Of a stretch of 6,922 nt of DNA, positions 1-6,653 are shown one piece after another. Numbering within the stretch: position 1 is the stretch's first letter; each line of letters begins with the position of its first letter. Under the pieces are notes generated by a model. That model made no database searches and had not been told where the DNA came from. It saw only the letters and a program-made list of their open reading frames with translations. Made by a program: the position numbers and the translations under genes. This DNA comes from an uncultured Candidatus Competibacteraceae bacterium (GTDB lineage: Bacteria; Pseudomonadota; Gammaproteobacteria; Competibacterales; Competibacteraceae), in contig CALMNY010000294.1 in NCBI GenBank assembly GCA_937872125.1, positions 1-6,922 on the forward strand. The letters run 5' to 3'.

Positions 1-2
1 CC

Positions 3-440
3 TTAAGGGATCGCTATTCAGAGGATGGGCTATCCTCCGTGTTGCGCGCTATCGCCCGGGAATTGCGGCTCATATTTCAGCTTGAACCGGGCAGGCCGGT
101 TGAATGGCGCGCTGGCAACTTAGTTTTGGTGATTCGCGCGCAGATGGACGCGGAGCCGTTTGACTCATGCTATTGTTATCGAACTCATGAACGCCTCTGT
201 GCCGCCTGCCAGGAGCTTTCGGCTTTTTTTCACTGGGCAGGCTATCCGGAAACAGGGAGGCTTTTAACTGCATTTAACTCACGCGCCATTCGCTCAGATC
301 TTACCGTGCGTTCGCGCGAGAAGATTTTTATCGATCAATCCTTGGCATTGATCACTTATAAATCGAAAATTGAATTCTTGCTCTCGCCTGAGATCGCCGC
401 GCAATTACAGAATTTTATCAGCGAGCATGACGCCACCTAA
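3..440 (+). CDS. Unknown protein, 5'-truncated by window edge; paralog of the next gene
   Basis: I do not recognise a family. The frame is open leftwards to base 3 and ends at TAA 438-440, giving 145 codons. The first possible start is a GTG at 39 without a convincing ribosome-binding site, and I do not think it is the real one. The codons before it read LRDRYSEDG and align with LMDRYQHRA of the following gene, so coding sequence continues left of the window. Similarity runs through to the C-terminus: RELRLIFQLEPG matches RLLRDWFFLAPS, and the final module (LITYKSK, then IAAQLQNFIS) matches LVTYQSK and VAAELQEFVS. Across the last 27 aligned residues 14 are identical by eye. That module looks like two beta strands followed by an amphipathic helix. 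It has no signal peptide or membrane segment and is probably cytoplasmic. Base composition is about half GC, lower than the downstream genes. Confidence 0.82.
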   Translation, partial: LRDRYSEDGLSSVLRAIARELRLIFQLEPGRPVEWRAGNLVLVIRAQMDAEPFDSCYCYRTHERLCAACQELSAFFHWAGYPETGRLLTAFNSRAIRSDLTVRSREKIFIDQSLALITYKSKIEFLLSPEIAAQLQNFISEHDAT

Positions 441-478
441 CGTCCCCGTTTATTGGCTTTCTTCATGCGGCCGACCCT

Positions 479-500
479 GATTTGTTTTTCAGCCCAAATC
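479..500 (+). promoter_or_regulatory. Small inverted repeat upstream of the 312-aa gene
   Basis: GATTTG (479-484) and CAAATC (495-500) form a perfect 6-bp inverted repeat around a 10-base loop, 19 bases before the ATG at 520. It could be an operator half-site pair or a weak hairpin in the leader. There is no U-tract after it, so it is not a typical terminator. A repeat of this size can occur by chance. No convincing -35/-10 pair was seen in the 79-bp gap (441-519). Confidence 0.25.
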
Positions 501-519
501 GTAATCACACAAAATCCCC

Positions 520-1458
520 ATGATCCCATCAACTACAACAACTTCCCCGGTAGCTTCCACGCCCCCTAGCGTGGTAGTGAGCCCCGCGCGTCAGCCCTCC
601 AGGAAGGAGACAACTACTTCTTCTTTCGACCAGAACCCGGGGTTGTTCTATCGCCATATCTGGCGCTCTTATCTGGATACGGCTTCTTCTTTTTCCAGCC
701 ATCTTGATCTGCTGCAGGCGCGGGAGGCAAATGCCATTGCCCATCTGGATTTTTCCCTGCCATCGATCCTTCCCGAGCACGCCGGACTTTATTCGGCGGC
801 GGCGCTCATCACCTTGGCAAAAAAAATCGTCCAGGCGTTGAAGTGGATCGCGGAGCGGCGTTTTTCACCCAAAAACACCCCCCCCTTAGCCATCGATGGC
901 CAGGCATTGATCGATGAATTTGTAACCCAATTAATTGCGCCTGAGTCGCGGGGCACTCCGAACCACTTTCCGGCACGGCGCTTCGATCCCGTGCTTATTT
1001 GGGAAGCTTTGATGGACCGCTATCAGCACCGCGCTGCCGAACACATCTATGAACAAAGCGCCCGCCTGCTGCGGGACTGGTTTTTCCTAGCGCCGAGTAG
1101 TCGCGTTAAGCAGCGCGGGACCCGTTTCGCTTTGGAACTTCCGGTCACTACGGTTACCCGCCAGGCTGGGGTCAAAGTTTATGATTGGGACTCGATTGCC
1201 AGGCTGCGCACGCTCGCGGACGCCTTCGCCGGATTTCTGGCATCCCTCTCGCCCCTACATCTCTCGCTGTCCCGGTTTCGCACCGCGCTAGAAGCTCCCC
1301 AATTTCAGCTCACCTCGGGGGATACCTATCCGGTCTGCGACGGTGTGGTGCTGGTGACCTATCAGAGCAAGTTCGTTGTGCTGCTGCGTCAGGAGGTCGC
1401 CGCTGAACTCCAAGAGTTTGTCTCGCGCTGGGCGCCGCCCGTGGCGGAGGCGCCATGA
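520..1458 (+). CDS. Unknown 312-aa protein, second of two paralogs
   Basis: Function not recognised. The ATG at 520 is the first reasonable start but has no visible Shine-Dalgarno sequence, so a start slightly downstream is possible. Residues 1-35 are rich in Ser, Thr and Pro and look disordered. Residues 36-135 are mostly helical, and residues 160-302 form the module shared with the preceding gene. Landmarks are DRY near 166, LLRDWFFLAP near 184-193 and LVTYQSK followed by VAAELQEFVS at 278-302. No catalytic motif, signal peptide or membrane helix is visible. The stop overlaps the start of the methyltransferase-helicase gene (ATGA at 1455-1458), which suggests translational coupling and a shared role. 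A substrate-recognition or accessory subunit is possible, but that is inference. The strand-strand-helix end faintly recalls the C-terminus of DUF4942 proteins, which I do not rely on. Two 8-base homopolymers (A8 at 819-826, C8 at 878-885) lie inside the gene. Confidence 0.85.
   Translation: MIPSTTTTSPVASTPPSVVVSPARQPSRKETTTSSFDQNPGLFYRHIWRSYLDTASSFSSHLDLLQAREANAIAHLDFSLPSILPEHAGLYSAAALITLAKKIVQALKWIAERRFSPKNTPPLAIDGQALIDEFVTQLIAPESRGTPNHFPARRFDPVLIWEALMDRYQHRAAEHIYEQSARLLRDWFFLAPSSRVKQRGTRFALELPVTTVTRQAGVKVYDWDSIARLRTLADAFAGFLASLSPLHLSLSRFRTALEAPQFQLTSGDTYPVCDGVVLVTYQSKFVVLLRQEVAAELQEFVSRWAPPVAEAP
1446..1450 (+). promoter_or_regulatory. Ribosome-binding site of the methyltransferase-helicase gene
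   Basis: GGAGG lies 4 bases before the ATG at 1455, inside the end of the previous gene. The spacing is slightly short but usable. Together with the ATGA overlap it fixes the start and indicates coupled translation of the two proteins. Confidence 0.7.
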
Positions 1459-4400
1459 CCCCGGCAGTCCCATGGCGGGTCCGTTCCGCCCAACTCGCGT
1501 CTCGCGGCTCACAGGAACCGCGCCCCGGCTCCCTGGCGGGATTGCAGGTGGCCCGCGCCCGGCATCAGGGACAATTCTTCACCCCCGCTCCGTTGTCATC
1601 CTGGCTCTGGCGCCTGCTGGGCCCGACCCTTTCTGGCGCCCGTCCGGCTAACGTCGGGGCGCGCTTGCCCATCTTGGATAGCAGCTGTGGCAATGGCTCC
1701 TTGTTGCACTTCGCGGAGCCACAACAGCATGCACTCTTTGGCATCGATCCGGATGAACGCTGTATTGCGGCCCTGGCCGCGGACGCGCGGGCCGCCGGAT
1801 TTGAGTGCCAGTTTGAATGCGGTGTCATGGAGCATTATCGCCCGCGGGGATTCGCGCTCTGCGTCCTTAATCCTCCGTTTAGCCTGACCTTGTCCTCGCC
1901 CCTGTTGGAACCGGGGCCTGCCACGGTCTACGGTCCCTTCGGCCCCGACACGTCGGCCCTGTCGCATGCATACGCTCTACAGCAGGGGCTGGCGGCCGCA
2001 CAGGTAGTGGCGGCCATCCTGCCGCGTGCCTATGCGCTGAGCCTGCTCGCCGACCAGGCCGCGTCTTGGCCGCGGCTGTGCGCGATCTTTCATCTACCTG
2101 CGGGACTTTTCGCGGCCACAGAGCTGACCGAGGTCGCCGTGAGCGTCGCCTTGTTCGACAGCCGGCCGCGCGCCCCCGGGCGCCCGGTGCGGGTGGAGCG
2201 GATCGCGGACCTCGCGGTACCCGCCATCCAGTGCTCCTGTGCGCTCCCCGCTCATGTAGCGCCGCAGTTGCGTCCGGTCGGGATGTTGGATGACGGCCCG
2301 GTCATTACGCGGCCGGTCACCGGCGACCCCCGGGTCCATGTCGGCCATAACGGCCGTCGGCTGGCGCTCGGCTTCCGCTGCGGGCTTCAGGAGGCGCGCG
2401 TGCGCAACGCGCTGATGATCGAGCGCCTGGCGCCGCCGGAGAAGGGGCGGCGCTATCCGCGGGGCCTCCGCTATGTGGGCCAGGGCCAGCTGGATCTGGA
2501 GGTTCATCTCGCCCAGGCGGACCCCCTGTCCTCCTTGCAGCGCTTCCTGGAGCGGATTCAGGACACCGGCGCCGTGGTGGAGGTGGACCCCGGACTGCAG
2601 CGCTATCTGGCCCGGCGCCGGCGCCAACTGCAGGTCGTGACCACGCCGTTTCGCCATGCTGTACGGGTTCCGGCAGGGCGTGCGGACCGCACCCGGGACA
2701 CCCTCGCCGTGCGCGCCCGCGTCACGCAGGTCCTCAATCCCCGGGTCTGGGGCTCGCCGCTGCTGCGCGCCGGGGAGCTGTTCCAGGTTCGGGCGGCCGG
2801 TGACGGTCGCTGGGTCTTGGCCGTTGAGGGCCAAACCCAGGAGCTGGTCGACGAAGAGCTGAATCAGCGTTTCACGGTTGCGGAGTCAGCGGCCGACGAG
2901 GATAAGTGGCGTACAGTGCACGCGGGTCGGCTCGCGGCTTTTCCCGCCCTCGCTCAGGGCTTGCGCGCCCGTGCCCGATCTCTGGGGCTTGACCGGATCC
3001 TGAGTTGGGACTATCAACTCGATGATCTGGTGGAATTAAGCATGGGACGCAGCGGCATCGCGGCGTGGGAGGTGGGCCTGGGCAAGGCGCGTTTAGCGAT
3101 TTCCCTGATTCTGCTGTCGGGCTGTCGCCGCGGCCTGGTCTGTACCGAAGCCTATTTGCTGGATGAAATGGAGCGGGAACTGCGGCAGCTCGGCATCGAC
3201 CCGGCGTGGTGGCAGGTGATTACCAGGCCGGAACAGCTGATAAATCTGCGTCGGATCAATCTGATCTCCTATCATCGCCTGCGTTCTCCGCTCCATCGCG
3301 CCCATCCGCGCCGCACCTATGCCGCGCGCTTACGGCGGCGCATCGGGGTGTTAGTCGCGGACGAGGGGGATTTGCTCCGCGCCAAAGACAGTCAGCAATC
3401 CCGTGCCTTGTGGCAGGTGGCGGCCAAGCGGAAATATATTCTCACGGGCACCCCGATCGGTAATTACCCCCGGGACGCGTTCACCCTCCTCGCCTTCACC
3501 GGCGGGGATGCGACGGCACAGCAACCCTATGGCCTCCATCGCTGGTACCTGACGCCCGACCTGGTGCACAGCACGGCGGCGGCCATACCGGGGGTTGATC
3601 GGATTCGGGAGGCCTTCGTCGTCACCGAGTGGGTCACGAATGAATGGGCCGATGACATGACCCGCGGCGCCCGCCGGGAAGTGCCGAAAACCAAAAATCT
3701 GCCCGGCTACCGCGCGGCGATCGCTCCCCACATCAAGCGTCGGGTTGCCCAGGAGCCGGACGTCGCCCGGCATGTGCGTCTTCCCGTACCGGTGGAGCGG
3801 ACGCATCTGATCGAGTGGGATGACGCCCATCTCGCGCATTACCTGGCGATTGCGGAAGAGTTTGGCGACTGGTATCGGCAACAGGCGCAACAACGCCATG
3901 GGCGAACCCACAACCTGGTGGCGATCCTCAGCCGGATTCAGGCGGTCCAGATGGCCGCCGCCGTGCCGCAACGCGCGCGCGGCGCCGCCTGGCGTTTCCC
4001 GTACCCCGGCGGCCTCACCAGCAAGCAGCGGTTTGCCGTCGCGCGCCTCGCGACACTCAGCGCCCAGGGACATACCACCCTGGCCTTTGCTGAATACCCG
4101 GATCTGCTGGAACTCATCGCTCAGGCGCTGCGCCTGCAGGGAATCGATCCGGTGGTACTCCATGGCGGCGTGAGTATCGCCGAACGCGCGCAGGCGCTGG
4201 ACACCCAGTTTCGGGCAGGTAAGTCGCCAGTGCTGCTCGCCACCCTGGGCGTGGCGCAGAAAGGATTGAACCTCCCGCAGGCCGACCGGGTCCTGTTCCT
4301 CACGCGCTCCTGGACCGCCAAGACGGAGCAGCAGGCCGCGGGTCGCGTCCTCCGCCCCCAACAAACACGTCCCGTTGAAATTGAGTACCTGATTCTCAAG

Positions 4401-4601
4401 GGCGGGATCGATGCCTATCAGGGGCAGATGGTGGCGCATAAACGCGACACGACGGCCGCGTGTCTGGATTGGGCGACCCCGACCCTGGAGCAGGTGGACT
4501 TCCTGCATCTGGATACTCTTCTGAAGCAGTTTATTGACGGGATTGCGGCCCTCCGGGGTTGCCCGTCCCACGCGCTGCGTCAGCGGTTGCTGGCCGCCTG
4601 A
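1455..4601 (+). CDS. N6-adenine DNA methyltransferase fused to SNF2-type helicase
   Basis: A 1048-aa two-part enzyme. The N-terminal half is a gamma-class N6-adenine methyltransferase. It has motif X GQFFTP (39-44), SAM-binding motif I DSSCGNG (75-81), acidic D98 in FGIDPD, and catalytic NPPF (139-142), followed by the usual alternating fold to about 235 (ILPRAY, IFHLPAGLF). Residues 240-510 match nothing I know and may hold DNA-target recognition. A superfamily 2 SNF2-type ATPase follows: Q-motif region 516-529, motif I GLGKA (541-545), motif II DEGD (636-639), motif III TGTPIGN (664-670), an HIKRR segment (759-763), then helicase-C with VLHGG (901-905), GLNLPQADRVL (937-947) and motif VI QAAGRVLRPQQ (960-970). 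The motor is odd: the Walker A Thr is Ala545, and DEAH reads DEGD. No nuclease motif is visible. Mobile-element DarB-like antirestriction proteins and type ISP enzymes combine similar domains; type ISP enzymes place a nuclease first. The domain calls are firm, the biological role is not. Confidence 0.93.
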   Translation: MTPAVPWRVRSAQLASRGSQEPRPGSLAGLQVARARHQGQFFTPAPLSSWLWRLLGPTLSGARPANVGARLPILDSSCGNGSLLHFAEPQQHALFGIDPDERCIAALAADARAAGFECQFECGVMEHYRPRGFALCVLNPPFSLTLSSPLLEPGPATVYGPFGPDTSALSHAYALQQGLAAAQVVAAILPRAYALSLLADQAASWPRLCAIFHLPAGLFAATELTEVAVSVALFDSRPRAPGRPVRVERIADLAVPAIQCSCALPAHVAPQLRPVGMLDDGPVITRPVTGDPRVHVGHNGRRLALGFRCGLQEARVRNALMIERLAPPEKGRRYPRGLRYVGQGQLDLEVHLAQADPLSSLQRFLERIQDTGAVVEVDPGLQRYLARRRRQLQVVTTPFRHAVRVPAGRADRTRDTLAVRARVTQVLNPRVWGSPLLRAGELFQVRAAGDGRWVLAVEGQTQELVDEELNQRFTVAESAADEDKWRTVHAGRLAAFPALAQGLRARARSLGLDRILSWDYQLDDLVELSMGRSGIAAWEVGLGKARLAISLILLSGCRRGLVCTEAYLLDEMERELRQLGIDPAWWQVITRPEQLINLRRINLISYHRLRSPLHRAHPRRTYAARLRRRIGVLVADEGDLLRAKDSQQSRALWQVAAKRKYILTGTPIGNYPRDAFTLLAFTGGDATAQQPYGLHRWYLTPDLVHSTAAAIPGVDRIREAFVVTEWVTNEWADDMTRGARREVPKTKNLPGYRAAIAPHIKRRVAQEPDVARHVRLPVPVERTHLIEWDDAHLAHYLAIAEEFGDWYRQQAQQRHGRTHNLVAILSRIQAVQMAAAVPQRARGAAWRFPYPGGLTSKQRFAVARLATLSAQGHTTLAFAEYPDLLELIAQALRLQGIDPVVLHGGVSIAERAQALDTQFRAGKSPVLLATLGVAQKGLNLPQADRVLFLTRSWTAKTEQQAAGRVLRPQQTRPVEIEYLILKGGIDAYQGQMVAHKRDTTAACLDWATPTLEQVDFLHLDTLLKQFIDGIAALRGCPSHALRQRLLAA

Positions 4602-4617
4602 ACACCTCTACATTCCC

Positions 4618-4622
4618 GGAGA
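4618..4622 (+). promoter_or_regulatory. Ribosome-binding site of the 91-aa gene
   Basis: GGAGA (4618-4622) stands 5 bases before the ATG at 4628, a near-ideal arrangement. It selects this ATG over upstream in-frame possibilities, which would overlap the end of the methyltransferase-helicase gene. Confidence 0.65.
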
Positions 4623-4627
4623 AAGCG

Positions 4628-4903
4628 ATGACGAAAGCCTCCTCGTCACCGGCGGTACGCGTCCAGGTGGGCGCCGCGGGCGTTCTGATCTACAAGCCGC
4701 GGCAATCCACGCCGCTCTTCGCCAAAACCCTGGGGTTGGATCGGGACGCGCAGGGCCGGGTGACGCGCATTTGGCTCGACCGCCTGGTCCATCGCCCCGG
4801 TGAGCGCTGGGAACACGGTTCTCCCTGGGACGTCAGTGGTGCCGTCACTTCCATCCTGACCCGCACCGCCGTGCCCGTGGACGAAGATACCCTCCCTCGG
4901 TAG
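4628..4903 (+). CDS. Small protein of unknown function (91 aa)
   Basis: A short gene between the two helicase genes, beginning 26 bases after the methyltransferase-helicase stop, so probably in the same transcript. The start is chosen from the strong GGAGA ribosome-binding site. The stop is TAG. The family is not recognised. The product opens with a short Ser-rich tail, then VRVQVGAAGVLIY (residues 10-22), probably a beta strand pair. A mixed middle follows with LDRDAQGRVTRIWLDRLVH (37-55) and a C-terminal WDVSGAVTSILTRT segment. The alternating hydrophobic pattern suggests a small mainly-beta fold. There are no cysteine clusters, catalytic motif, signal peptide or membrane helix. GC-rich third positions and position support a real gene. 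It could be an accessory factor for one of the flanking helicases, which is inference from placement only. Confidence 0.72.
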   Translation: MTKASSSPAVRVQVGAAGVLIYKPRQSTPLFAKTLGLDRDAQGRVTRIWLDRLVHRPGERWEHGSPWDVSGAVTSILTRTAVPVDEDTLPR

Positions 4904-4918
4904 CCAGGCCACCCGAGG
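4895..4918 (+). repeat. Inverted repeat spanning the stop of the 91-aa gene
   Basis: CCTCGG (4895-4900) and CCGAGG (4913-4918) are perfect 6-bp complements with a 12-base loop containing the TAG stop. A second possible arm pair, GGCCA (4907-4911) with TGGCC (4923-4927), overlaps it. There is no run of T after either, so an intrinsic terminator is not supported, but the RNA could fold here. Confidence 0.3.
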
Positions 4919-4921
4919 CTC

Positions 4922-4950
4922 TTGGCCCGGCTCATTAATGGGTCGGTAAT
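4922..4950 (+). promoter_or_regulatory. Weak candidate sigma-70 promoter for the UvrD-like helicase
   Basis: TTGGCC (4922-4927) and GGTAAT (4945-4950) are separated by 17 bases. Each matches 4 of 6 consensus positions. Transcription would begin near 4957, upstream of the hairpins at 4966-4986 and 4991-5039, leaving a leader of roughly 110 bases before the GTG at 5070. The gap is locally richer in A and T than the genes on both sides, which fits a regulatory region. The match is weak and could be chance. Confidence 0.28.
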
Positions 4951-4965
4951 GCTTTTACTTGCCAG

Positions 4966-4986
4966 GCTTATCCGCGCTTGATAAGC
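4966..4986 (+). promoter_or_regulatory. Perfect 7-bp inverted repeat, possible operator or leader hairpin
   Basis: GCTTATC (4966-4972) and GATAAGC (4980-4986) are exact reverse complements around a 7-base loop, in the 166-bp gap before the helicase gene. The arms contain TTATC/GATAA, and the 14-base centre-to-centre spacing is more than one helical turn. It could bind a dimeric regulator or fold in the mRNA leader. No T-run follows, so it is not a standard terminator. Confidence 0.4.
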
Positions 4987-4990
4987 TGTC

Positions 4991-5039
4991 ATGCCGCCAT
5001 CTGGAACCACCTGCCTTTTCCCATTATGCAGGCGGGCAT
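4991..5039 (+). promoter_or_regulatory. Possible nested stem-loop in the helicase leader
   Basis: ATGCC (4991-4995) can pair with GGCAT (5035-5039). Inside it CCTGC (5010-5014) can pair with GCAGG (5028-5032). The arms are short with a sizeable internal loop, so stability is uncertain. It lies 31 bases before the GTG start and directly follows the 7-bp inverted repeat. Confidence 0.22.
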
Positions 5040-5069
5040 ACCCCATCGCTAACCGTAGGGATCAGGGCC

Positions 5070-6653
5070 GTGAAAGACCAAAAAACACCCAGCCTGTTTG
5101 ATCAGCCCGCCGTGCGTGGGCGGATGATTGACGGTTTCCCGCTCACAGCGGAACAGGAGGCCATTGTGGATGCGGCCCGCCGGGGCAGCGTGCGGGTTCA
5201 GGCGCTGGCCGGCACCGGCAAGACCACCACCCTGCGGGCGGTCGTCAACGACACCCCACCCGAGCTGCGTATTCACTACCTGGTCTTCAACAGCAAGATG
5301 TGCCGCGCCGCGGAGCGCACCTTCGACCCTGGACGCGTGCTGATCAAGACCTTTCACGGCCTGGCCTTGGCGGCCACGCGCGACTGGTTCCCAGGGCGCA
5401 CGCTCGGCAATATCCGCTTAACTGATCTGCGCGCCATCTGCGGAGATATCTCCCCGGCGGGCGACGGCATGACCCGCGCGGAAACCTTTGCCGCCGTCGG
5501 CGCCACCTTACGCGCCTTTCTCCATTCCGCCGATGCCAATCCCGCCTGGTTTCACGTGCCCGGCCTGTTTCGGCGCCGCCTTGAGGACGACCAGACCACA
5601 CTCCTCCTCAAGTCCGGAGCGCCGCATTTACTGGGCCCCGGGAACACGCTTTCAGCCGCGGGCGAGCGGCGCGTCAAGGAAGACGTGGGTCGGTCACTCG
5701 TCTATCTCGCGGAACGGGCGCGGGCGGCCTATGACGCCTATGCCTCCCGCCGCCCCGGCGTGCTGTTACCGCTGCCGCATGATGTTTACCTGAAAGCCTG
5801 GCAGCTGGCGGGTGCGGCGATCGACACGGACCTGTTGCTAGTGGATGAAGCGCAGGACCTCAACCCGGTCATGCTCGCCATCGTCCATCAGCATCGGGGG
5901 CGGATTATTGCCGTCGGTGATTCCCGGCAACAAATCTATGGCTGGCGCGGCAGCGTCGATGCCCTGGACGGTCTGGAGGGGGAAGAGCTGCCGCTGACGG
6001 TCTCGTTTCGCTTCGGTCCGGCGATCGCCGCCCGCGCCAACGAGGTGCTGCGGTTGCTAGGCTCGCCGTATTTCCTGGAAGGACGGGGGCCGGATGATCG
6101 ACCCTTCAATGCCCAGGAACGTCATGCCCGGCTGTTTCGCACGAACAGCGCGATGCTGGCGAGCGTGATCGCGGAAAGCGCCCAAGGGAAAAAGGTCCAT
6201 TGCACCCGTAACATTGGCCCATTGGTGGCCCTGCTGCGGGATCTGTGCCTGGCCTACAACAACCAGTGGCATCAGGTTCAGGACCCCCGGATTCAGCATG
6301 CGCGCCATTGGGCGGCGCTCAAGGAAGAGCTCGAGGACGACATTGACGCCGCCCCCCTGCTCCGCCTGGTCGAGCAGGACAGCGCGGCCGCGGAGCGCAT
6401 GGTCGAGTCCCTGTCCGGTTTCAGTTCCAAGCCCGCCGCCTCGGCGGACGTGATCCTGACCACCGCCCATCAATCGAAGGGGCTGGAGTTTACCAACGTC
6501 GCCCTGAGTCACGATTTCGCCGGCCGCGCCAAGCGCAGCGTCGAGGAGTTGCGCTTGCTGTATGTCGCCCTCACCCGGGCCAAGCGCGCCCTGTCCGTGC
6601 CGCCGCTGGTAGCCAACGAGATTCGCAGCCTGGCCGCTGGCCTGGCGGCCTAG
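5070..6653 (+). CDS. UvrD/FBH1-like superfamily 1 DNA helicase
   Basis: A 527-aa ATP-driven DNA helicase with a full superfamily 1 motif set. These are a Q-motif region LTAEQEAIV (25-33), Walker A AGTGKTTT (47-54, K51), VLIKTFHGLA (Ib region), Walker B VDEAQD (258-263), motif III GDSRQQIYGWRG (283-294), motif IV VSFRFG, motif V TTAHQSKGLEF (464-474) and motif VI LYVALTRAKR (497-506). At this length it lacks the large 1B/2B insertions of UvrD or Rep and resembles compact FBH1-type enzymes, which act on single-stranded DNA in repair or recombination. I chose GTG at 5070 because GTAGGG lies 9 bases upstream. The frame is open to a TTG at 4959, but that stretch looks non-coding, and an ATG at 5124 still keeps every motif. 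It has no nuclease or membrane segment. It probably shares a role with the preceding methyltransferase-helicase. The frame continues past its TAG. Confidence 0.93.
   Translation: MKDQKTPSLFDQPAVRGRMIDGFPLTAEQEAIVDAARRGSVRVQALAGTGKTTTLRAVVNDTPPELRIHYLVFNSKMCRAAERTFDPGRVLIKTFHGLALAATRDWFPGRTLGNIRLTDLRAICGDISPAGDGMTRAETFAAVGATLRAFLHSADANPAWFHVPGLFRRRLEDDQTTLLLKSGAPHLLGPGNTLSAAGERRVKEDVGRSLVYLAERARAAYDAYASRRPGVLLPLPHDVYLKAWQLAGAAIDTDLLLVDEAQDLNPVMLAIVHQHRGRIIAVGDSRQQIYGWRGSVDALDGLEGEELPLTVSFRFGPAIAARANEVLRLLGSPYFLEGRGPDDRPFNAQERHARLFRTNSAMLASVIAESAQGKKVHCTRNIGPLVALLRDLCLAYNNQWHQVQDPRIQHARHWAALKEELEDDIDAAPLLRLVEQDSAAAERMVESLSGFSSKPAASADVILTTAHQSKGLEFTNVALSHDFAGRAKRSVEELRLLYVALTRAKRALSVPPLVANEIRSLAAGLAA

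Noticed and set aside
441..519. Promoter or terminator between the paralogs
   Set aside because: A TTGGCT near 453 has no acceptable -10 partner, and no stem with a T-run follows the first gene. Only the small inverted repeat is listed.
520..1458. Assignment of the paralogs to DUF4942
   Set aside because: Only a vague strand-strand-helix resemblance at the C-terminus, recalled from memory. A profile search would be needed.
1376..1651. 91-codon + strand frame across the junction of the 312-aa and 1048-aa genes
   Set aside because: Out of frame with two better-supported genes, Arg/Pro-rich, and it overlaps the methyltransferase motif X region.
2094..2834. 246-codon open frame on the - strand
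   Set aside because: Antisense to the methyltransferase-helicase gene, with low-complexity Arg/Gly/Ala-rich translation and no motif.
3351..4571. 406-codon open frame on the - strand
   Set aside because: It lies wholly opposite the SNF2 motor, whose motifs are clear. Long antisense frames are expected in GC-rich genes, and the translation shows no recognisable domain.
1455..4601. Classification as a restriction-modification enzyme
   Set aside because: Methyltransferase and motor are present, but I found no PD-(D/E)XK, HNH, GIY-YIG or PLD motif in this or neighbouring proteins.
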